Assembly (NCBI RefSeq): GCF_035582795.1
Contig: NC_134371.1
Coordinates: 45,797,001 to 45,861,000, forward strand
Reading direction: 5' to 3'
Source: Mycteria americana
Taxonomy: Eukaryota; Chordata; Aves; Ciconiiformes; Ciconiidae
Length of the DNA: 64,000 nucleotides
Both the position numbers and the translations under genes were made by a program. A model generated the notes under the pieces. It was not told where the DNA came from. It was given only the letters and a program-made list of their open reading frames with translations, and made no database searches. Positions 49,901-64,000 of the stretch are shown piece by piece (the first letter of the stretch is position 1; each line of letters starts with the position of its first letter).

Positions 49901-52189
49901 TGTTGGCAATGAGGCCGGGGCACACCACGAGCAGGGGAGTGAGCGCCGGCCACCTGTTTCTGCCTCCGCATGAGCGGAGAAGCTGAGAAATAAGGACAGA
50001 GCTGTTTAGCGTGCAGGAACCTCGGGTGAAGAAGCGTGTATTGATGGCTGCACGGCCAGGATACATTAGAGCCTGTTCACTCAAAACTAATGCTGGTTAT
50101 GAGGCCCACTCCTCCGGCCGGGACCTGGCAATGGCTGAGCAGCTTCTGAGAATCTTGTCGTACACAAGGAAACAATAACTATTCCCTGCTGCTGAATTCA
50201 AGCTGAACACCTCTTTCTGAAATTACTACACACAGACTTGGAACAATCAGAATTAGGTTAATGCACTCGAAAACAAACAGCTGGATTTAAGAAAGTAACT
50301 GTCTACATTTAAATGCTAACAGGAAACAGAGAAAAGATAAAATCCTCCAGTTTTGCCTGAAATTTGTCTGATAGATGAATTGAACTTGAATTGCCAGGTT
50401 ACATTTAACTCATTAGTCAAAGGTTTTCAGCAGGTTTTGAATTACATGCTTTTTTTCAAAAGCAAAAAACCTAGTTACGTGCTTTGGTGTCAAGCTTTAA
50501 CCTGGAATACAAAAGGGAGACTGAATGCACAATTCAGAACAATTGCCAAGAGATTCTAAACATCAAATGACTGCAAAAAAATAACTGAAAATCCACCAAA
50601 ATGACTGCAAACTGGGCATAGTGGGACAAAATACATTGTTATATGCACAGAGGAGGGCTCCACATTGCTCAGTGCGTCAGGAAACAGGTGCAGAGAGAAG
50701 TTGGTATGGAAGCATCCATGTAAATAGCATCTCTACATGTGTGCTATTTAAAACTACTTTAGATTTTGAATTTAAAAATGAGGAGATAAATACTGCTGGA
50801 AGTAACATTAGAATATCTTCACTCTTCATGACACATTGAAAGCCTGAGAAACAGTAATTCATCTTCGTTACTCTGGCCCTTTAATGTACCTTAGAGCTCA
50901 TACTATAGCAGAAAAGCATTCTTATCGGGGCCCTGACAGTTAACAGTTCCTCTGAGCTGCCTGTTCTGCTATCTAGGCTCTTCGCTCCCCTTTTCCAGGA
51001 ATATCTTCACCAGCCTCCTTTTAGCCTCCTCTTCCCATCTCGGCTGGTTTCCAAAGACGTTCACAAAACCTTTATTACTTATTGCAGGACTCTACCGTCT
51101 TGATGCTGTAAATATCCATTTAACAATCTCACATTAAATTAAAGAACTAATCACAAAATTAATTCTAAGAAAGTGTCCTTATAGCAGTGAAGTAATCTTG
51201 CTCTGGAGACAGTTAGCTAGAGGAGTAACTTTGAAGCTGAGTGGTTTTGTTGTTGTTTATGGTGCCCTTGACTCTTCGAGCACTTCCTTAATTTGTCTTG
51301 TATAATCACTTCAAAACAGCCTATATTTTTGCTATAATTTATATTACCCAAATTGTGTTTTCATGCATTTATCTTTTCCTGTTGGAATATTTAGCCAACA
51401 TGTTCCAAAAGCTCAGTGTTTTTCTTCTGTAGAAGATAGCATTTTTGTACTTCTTATGCAGTCCCTCTTTGGTGGCAATGCTGAAACCTTTGATATAGCT
51501 GCAACCTATAAAATCATTTGCTCCAAATTAGATTTCCTTCCCTCAGGCATCCCAGCTGGTCTTTATACAGAATAGAGCCACAGGGAAAAAAAAAAGTCAA
51601 CCAGGAGGTGATTTTTCACTTACATACAGATCACAGTACACTGATATGTGCATAAGAGCCTAGCCTCACTTCTCATTCACACAGATTAATTCTGAATTTT
51701 CTCAAACAGGCATAATCTGTTAGTTGAAGCTGAGGAGAAAGATACTAGTACTTGGTCACTAAACATCCTCTGAATCTGGTTTGAAAAGAATGATTGTTAA
51801 CCCTTGAATTATAGATTAAGCAGTATCACTGCATGTATTTTCCTGACAAATATCAGTGTGGACTAGTGTCTTCTGGCAGTAGTGCTCCATTAGATTTCTT
51901 TTGCTATCACATTTAATTATATGCACTGCAACTTTAAAGGGAAAGTACAGGAATTGCATATAGTTGTCTTTCTCATCCCAGTTACTGAAGGATAAAATAA
52001 GTTTCAGCGGTTTAGGATTTCTTGATTCATGACTTTCTACTGTGAGATACTTTTATTTCAGTATAGTCATATAATTTGTTGCTCTCTGTATAGTACAACA
52101 GTAACATGCTTCTCTAAGTCACCTGCTTAATTTGTGGGCATATTGAGCTGAATACAACTTGAATATTCAGTTTGAAATTACAGATTGTA

Positions 52190-52318
52190 ATGTGAAAAAT
52201 ACCTTTGAACTGAAGTTTCTGAGGACCCTCATCGACTTGGACCTCCTTCGAGCAGGGGGTTGCACTAGATAACCTCTAAAGGTCCCTTCCAACATAAATT
52301 ATTCTAGGATTCCTTGAG
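52190..52318 (+). mobile_element. CR1-type LINE 3'-end fragment
   Basis: CGAGCAGGGGGTTGCACTAG then ...AAAGGTCCCTTCCAACA, followed by an ATTCT-type tail, is the CR1 3' terminus. The left limit is approximate. Confidence 0.75.
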
Positions 52319-52811
52319 ACTGTCAAGTAGATGTACCACTGCATAAGGAAAAAAAACCTGAAAACTTTAGACAGACTAAATCAAAGGATTTTTTTTTTTC
52401 AGGGAGAGAATAATACAAAAAAATTGTTTGATGTAATAGGGAATAATCAGAAGAATTTTTCAAAACTTTTTTCTAGCAAGAAAATGATCAAACACCCTGG
52501 AGTCAAAGCAGATTGTCCAGCTGAAACCTGCTAATAGCGTTCTCCATCTCTTTCATGCTGCCACTGTTCAAAAGATTGGATCTCCAATCCAATTTCACTG
52601 CCTAATATGGAACAATCAAAAAAGCCTCAGACTATTAGGAAATTGTGTGAATTCACAATGTGTTACGAATTTACTTTTACTGTATACTATAACTTTACTA
52701 CTGTTCTTCCCTGCACTTTTTTTGTTCTTAAGTATGTCATACTGAATTATGAGTAGAATTTTACAGGATACCAGGATCTATAGCATTTTAAGCGAGGAAG
52801 TGAAAGACTTC

Positions 52812-53386
52812 ATGGTTTAACCCCAGCCAGCAGCTAAGCACCACACAGCCGCTCGCTCACTCCCCCCTGGTGGGATGGGGGAGAGAATCAGAAGAGTAAA
52901 AATTAGAAAACTCATGGGTTGAGATGAAGACAGTTTAATAGGTAAAGGAAAAGCCATGCATGCAAGCAAAGCAAAGCAAGGAATTCATTCACTATTTCCC
53001 ATCGGCAGGCAGGTGTTCAGCCATCTCCAGGAAAGCAGGGCTCATGTAACAGTTAGTTGGGAAGACAAACACCATCGCTCTGAACACCTTCCACCCCCCC
53101 CCCTCCTTCTCCTTCCCCCAGCTTTATATGCTGAGCATGACATCATACGGTCAGTCGGGGTCAGCTGTCCCGGCTGCGTCCCCTCCCAGCTTCTTGTGCC
53201 CCCCCAGTCTCCTTGCTGGTGGAGTGGGGTGAGAAGCAGAAAAGGCCTTGACTCTGTGTAAGCACTGCTCAGCAATAACTAAGACATCCCTGTGTTATCA
53301 ACACTGTTTTCAGCACAAATCCAAAACATAGCCCCATACTAGCAACTAGGAAGAAAATTAACTCTACCCCAGCCAAAACCAGCACA
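52812..53386 (-). mobile_element. Solo LTR of an avian endogenous retrovirus
   Basis: Same family as 20885-21453: shared plus-strand segments include a GGTTTA start, CTGGTGGGATGGGG, GACATCATA..., CCCTCCCAGCTTCTTGTG and AGGAAGAAAATTAACTC. It is flanked by ACTTC at 52807-52811 and 53387-53391, a 5-bp duplication. The U5 end appears to lack the last few bases present in the other copy. No internal viral sequence remains. Confidence 0.85.
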
Positions 53387-54989
53387 ACTTCTATTAATAA
53401 ACTTTACAATATCTCTCTGAGGTAAAAAAATATTATGCATGGTTTATAGATTGTCTATAGTCAATTTACATTTGACAATTGCCTACAGTCTGAGACATAA
53501 GTACTAAATCATAGTTCAAGGTTAACTAATGACTCAACAGCCAAAAAGAGCAACTGGATTATAAAACAAAGAGCCTCCAACCTATCTTTTTTTTTCCTTG
53601 CACAAGGTATTCATACCCTTATTTCAATTACAGTGTCTTTGCTTTTCTAAAAAGCAAAAATGTAATTAAAAAGTAAAAGTCAATTTACTAGACTAGTCAA
53701 AGGGATTTAATGGGAATTATTCCCTGTACAAATACAGTTTCTGTGCATGGCCAAATTGGGTTATGCAGGTCTTTAAATCTTGTTGGGGAAAAAATCCTAG
53801 AAGAGTAATTGACCAGATGTTATATATACTTTAAAATAAATTTCCTATGTAAGTAAAGATTGGTAATATTACAACACTTATTTAAAACCTGTTTGCAATC
53901 CAAACTCTGATTGAAATAGCAACTCTCAGGCTGCCTTGCTTGCATACACTGTTGTTAGCACTTCACTGTTATAATGGTAGAAAAACAATTGTAAAATTGT
54001 ACAGAAAGCTCCCTATTTCTACTACTCATAAACCTAAATGAATATAAGGAAAAGCTAATGGTTATTGTATTCCAAAACCTGAAAAACAAAGACACTCAAA
54101 CAGAACAGAATGGAACCATTCTAATAACTTGAAATTTCTGAAAAAATGTCTGGATTACCAGTTTGCAAGCACACTTACATACATTTCCTAGCTATTGAGT
54201 AAACAACACAGCTAACCTGCTGTTAACTAGGTATGCTCTGTCTAGGCCACATCCTGCAAAACTTACAATGTTGGCCAAGACTCAAGTTTAAGCCATCACA
54301 GGCAGATAATCAGCATATAAATTTCCAGTATTTTCTGAAAACTAAAATAAAAAACATTGAGTTATGGTCTAGTTTCATTAACAAATCTTCTCAACCCTCA
54401 CTGACACTAGAATCCTCCTTTTAGGTCCCAGACATACAATATACACTACCCTTTTTATATAGCAGCCCCACCCTGTGATTAGCAAAATGCTTGATATGTG
54501 AACAGAAAAAGTAACAGGAAATTCGGAGCCATTTGCCTTTCTGCTTTCACTGTGCATCTAAACAGCTGCTTGCTCTTTGAGAGACAAATCTTGCCCCAAT
54601 GTGGAAAATACTTAATAAAATCCTGCAAAAGACATCAATTATCTTTTTTTGTGTCTCTACCTCACTCACCCTGGCAGAGCTCTTTCACTGCATGTCACTA
54701 CCAAGTGCAATAGCGTGTTTCCCCTATGGAGAATAACAAACATGTCTGCAGACACAGGAGCTGTACCGAGTCACGCAGAACCTAAAAGAAGTAGCACGAG
54801 GAGTAGTGGGATTTTTGTTTTTTAGTGTGAAGATTAGGGACACCCCCCCGCCAATCCCCTTTTAATTACACAGAGGGAGGCTGGCACAGGCAGAGATACA
54901 TACAACAGGTGGACCTTTGGATGCTCATGTGATGCTAATCTATCGTCTTGCATTAAAGAGGATTAGAGGACATCCCCATACATTAAAAG

Positions 54990-55760
54990 ATGTAAACAAA
55001 TGTTTTGGCGTGCGGCCGTGGGGAGCCGCACCCGGGGGCGGAGGGAACCCCTCCGGGAGGCCGCCTGCTGCTGAGTGGCAGTTTCCCGGCGCTGACGCCG
55101 AAGCCTCGAGGCTTTCCGCTCGAAGGGGCAGATTTGACTCAGGAATCCGTACACACACGTACAGGCCTGGCGGAGAGGAGAGCGAAAGGCGGCCCCTTTT
55201 CCTCAGGCGCCCCGGCGAAGGCCTGCCCCGTACTAGGAAGGACGCGGGGCCGGGCCGGCTGCTCACAGCTCCCGCCTGAGGCGGCGCCGCGCGCGCTTCC
55301 CGCCGCGGTCAGGCGCTGGCGGCGCTGCACGCCAGGGGAGGTGGTTGCTTGCGCGAGGCGGGAGGTCAGCGTTAGGGAGAGAAGATGGAGGGAGAAGCCT
55401 CGGGGAGAGGGCAGGGGGATGGCTGGGGCGGGCGGCCAGCAGGGGCGTGAGGAAATGGCTGTCGAGGGGCTGGGGGCGGCCAGCGCCGCTCCGCCGTACC
55501 CCTCCCGGGCCCTGCGGAGAGCGAGGAGCAGCCCCTGGGAGAGACCTGGTGCCGGTAGAGGGCCGGGGCCGGGCTGGCGCTGCGGGGCTGAGGCGGCCCT
55601 GGCCGGGGAGGCGAGGGCTGAGGCAGCCGCGGGCTGCCCGGTACGAAGCCTGGGGAGGGGCTGGGGCGCAGCCTGTGGGGGTCAGGAGCGTGTGGGGATG
55701 AGGAGGCGGGTGCCTGGGGGCTTGCTCCTCAGCCGGTTACTGGTGAGGGAAGTCCCATAG
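54990..55760. promoter_or_regulatory. CpG-island promoter of HENMT1
   Basis: A sharp G+C and CpG rise just upstream of the HENMT1 coding exons. The first exon(s) must be non-coding and lie here. Several GTGAGG/GTAGAG-like donors exist (for example near 55558 and 55742), so the exon 1 boundary cannot be fixed from sequence. Confidence 0.75.
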
Positions 55761-56781
55761 GTTCTCTTTGCTCCTGAGGAGGCAAATGACTGGCCTGAAC
55801 AATGAGCCTGTTTCCTGGTTTTGTGTATATATATAAAAAAATACATATTTATACTTATTTATAAAAGACCTTATGGTGCGGTCAAGTTGCCAGCAGGCTC
55901 GGCCCAGCTGCTTTGGTTGTGTTGGACCCAGTATCCGTTAGACCTGCGAGTCAGCCCTGGGCTGCAGCTGCCGCCTGGGAGGTTGGCTCTAGAAAGCCTT
56001 GTGCGCACAGGACGACGTTCACTTACGTGTCTCCTGTGGAGTTCGTTCATCATTTGTTAGGGCCTTATTTTGTTAAATATTTTGTGTGCTAAAATGTAGT
56101 TTTTAATAGAAGGTGAGAGAGTTGGAAATGCACTGATGGTTATGACTCTAATACCATGTTGAATTATGTGAGATTACCTATAAAATGCAGGCACTAATAA
56201 CAAGATTTAGCTCATAATAAATCTAAAGCTAAGGCCTAGCAGAACCTTTCCTCTTGCACAACACAGTAATTATTCAGATATTTCCTGCTAGTTGTTACAT
56301 TGTAGAAATTGTATTGAGCCACAGGTACACAAATCTAGATATAAAATCATCTGAATTGTAAGATAAAACAAATGATAGGTGAGAGACAAGAAACCAGGCA
56401 CCTGAGAGAGAAATTACTTATTTTTCTGCACTTGCCAGAAAAGCTAAGGAAGATTAAATATGTTGCAGTTGTGTAAACACTATGTAGGTGTGCTGGATGG
56501 AGAGTGATAAATTATGAAACTTGCATTTTTATGATTGTATACGATTTATCATTGTTTATAAAAAGGTTATTTACATCATTATATGTGGAGGGAGCAGCTA
56601 GTGCCTAATTTCACTAATTCCTATGTTTTTGTAATTCTCTGAATAGAATTGGGATCAGGTCTACCCCTGCTTAATTGTGAATTGAACACCACTGAAAACA
56701 GCAAACTCTGTAATTTGATGTGTTACAAAGTACTTCAGAAAATAAAAGTTAACTTTTTTATTTTAGCATTAGCAAAATATT

Positions 56782-64000
<7,219 letters not shown>

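Larger units (their letters stand above)
49901..54950. other. Intergenic region between PRPF38B and HENMT1 promoters
   Basis: About 5 kb of AT-rich sequence with no recognised gene. It holds a CR1 3' fragment (52190-52318) and a solo LTR (52812-53386). Confidence 0.7.

Noticed and set aside
55005-55760. 251-codon plus-strand ORF in the HENMT1 CpG island
   Set aside because: Gly/Ala/Arg-rich and open in several frames, as expected of CpG-rich DNA; no homology seen, and HENMT1 has an in-frame stop before its ATG.

Overview
This is vertebrate nuclear DNA, almost certainly from a bird. It has multi-exon genes with GT-AG introns, CpG-island promoters, and short 3'-end fragments of CR1-type LINEs (about 26573-26645 and 52190-52318). 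It also carries two copies of an endogenous-retrovirus LTR of the kind common in birds. Proteins were recognised by assembling exons by eye and comparing them with remembered family sequences; no search was run.

Layout. (1) 916-22221, minus strand: STXBP3 (Munc18c), the syntaxin-4 partner of exocytosis. Seventeen coding exons encode residues 1 to about 514; the last C-terminal exon(s) lie beyond base 1. (2) 23343-33716, plus strand: FNDC7, a secreted-type protein made of a signal peptide and eight fibronectin type III domains, one domain per phase-1 exon. It starts about 1.1 kb from the STXBP3 start, head to head. (3) 33717-40640: intergenic, with small tandem repeats. (4) 41015-49284, minus strand: PRPF38B, a complete 547-residue spliceosomal PRP38-family protein with a long RS tail. 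(5) About 49500-55000: intergenic, with a CR1 fragment and a solo LTR. (6) 55000-64000, plus strand: HENMT1, the piRNA 3'-end 2'-O-methyltransferase. The CpG-island promoter, the first five coding exons and the first 20 bases of the sixth are present; the rest lies past the right edge. All four gene identities and this neighbourhood fit the conserved vertebrate STXBP3-FNDC7-PRPF38B-HENMT1 cluster (human 1p13.3). The four genes have unrelated cellular jobs; this is synteny, not an operon-like unit.

Most notable items: an LTR element at 20778-21453 with 38-bp inverted U3 termini, an embedded tRNA-Lys/primer-binding-site segment and a perfect 5-bp target duplication, which is not a normal solo LTR; a 1-nt frame problem in FNDC7 domain exon 6; a GC-AG intron in STXBP3; a weak donor before the PRPF38B RS-tail exon; and a short perfect hairpin built from a triplicated motif at 29342-29439.
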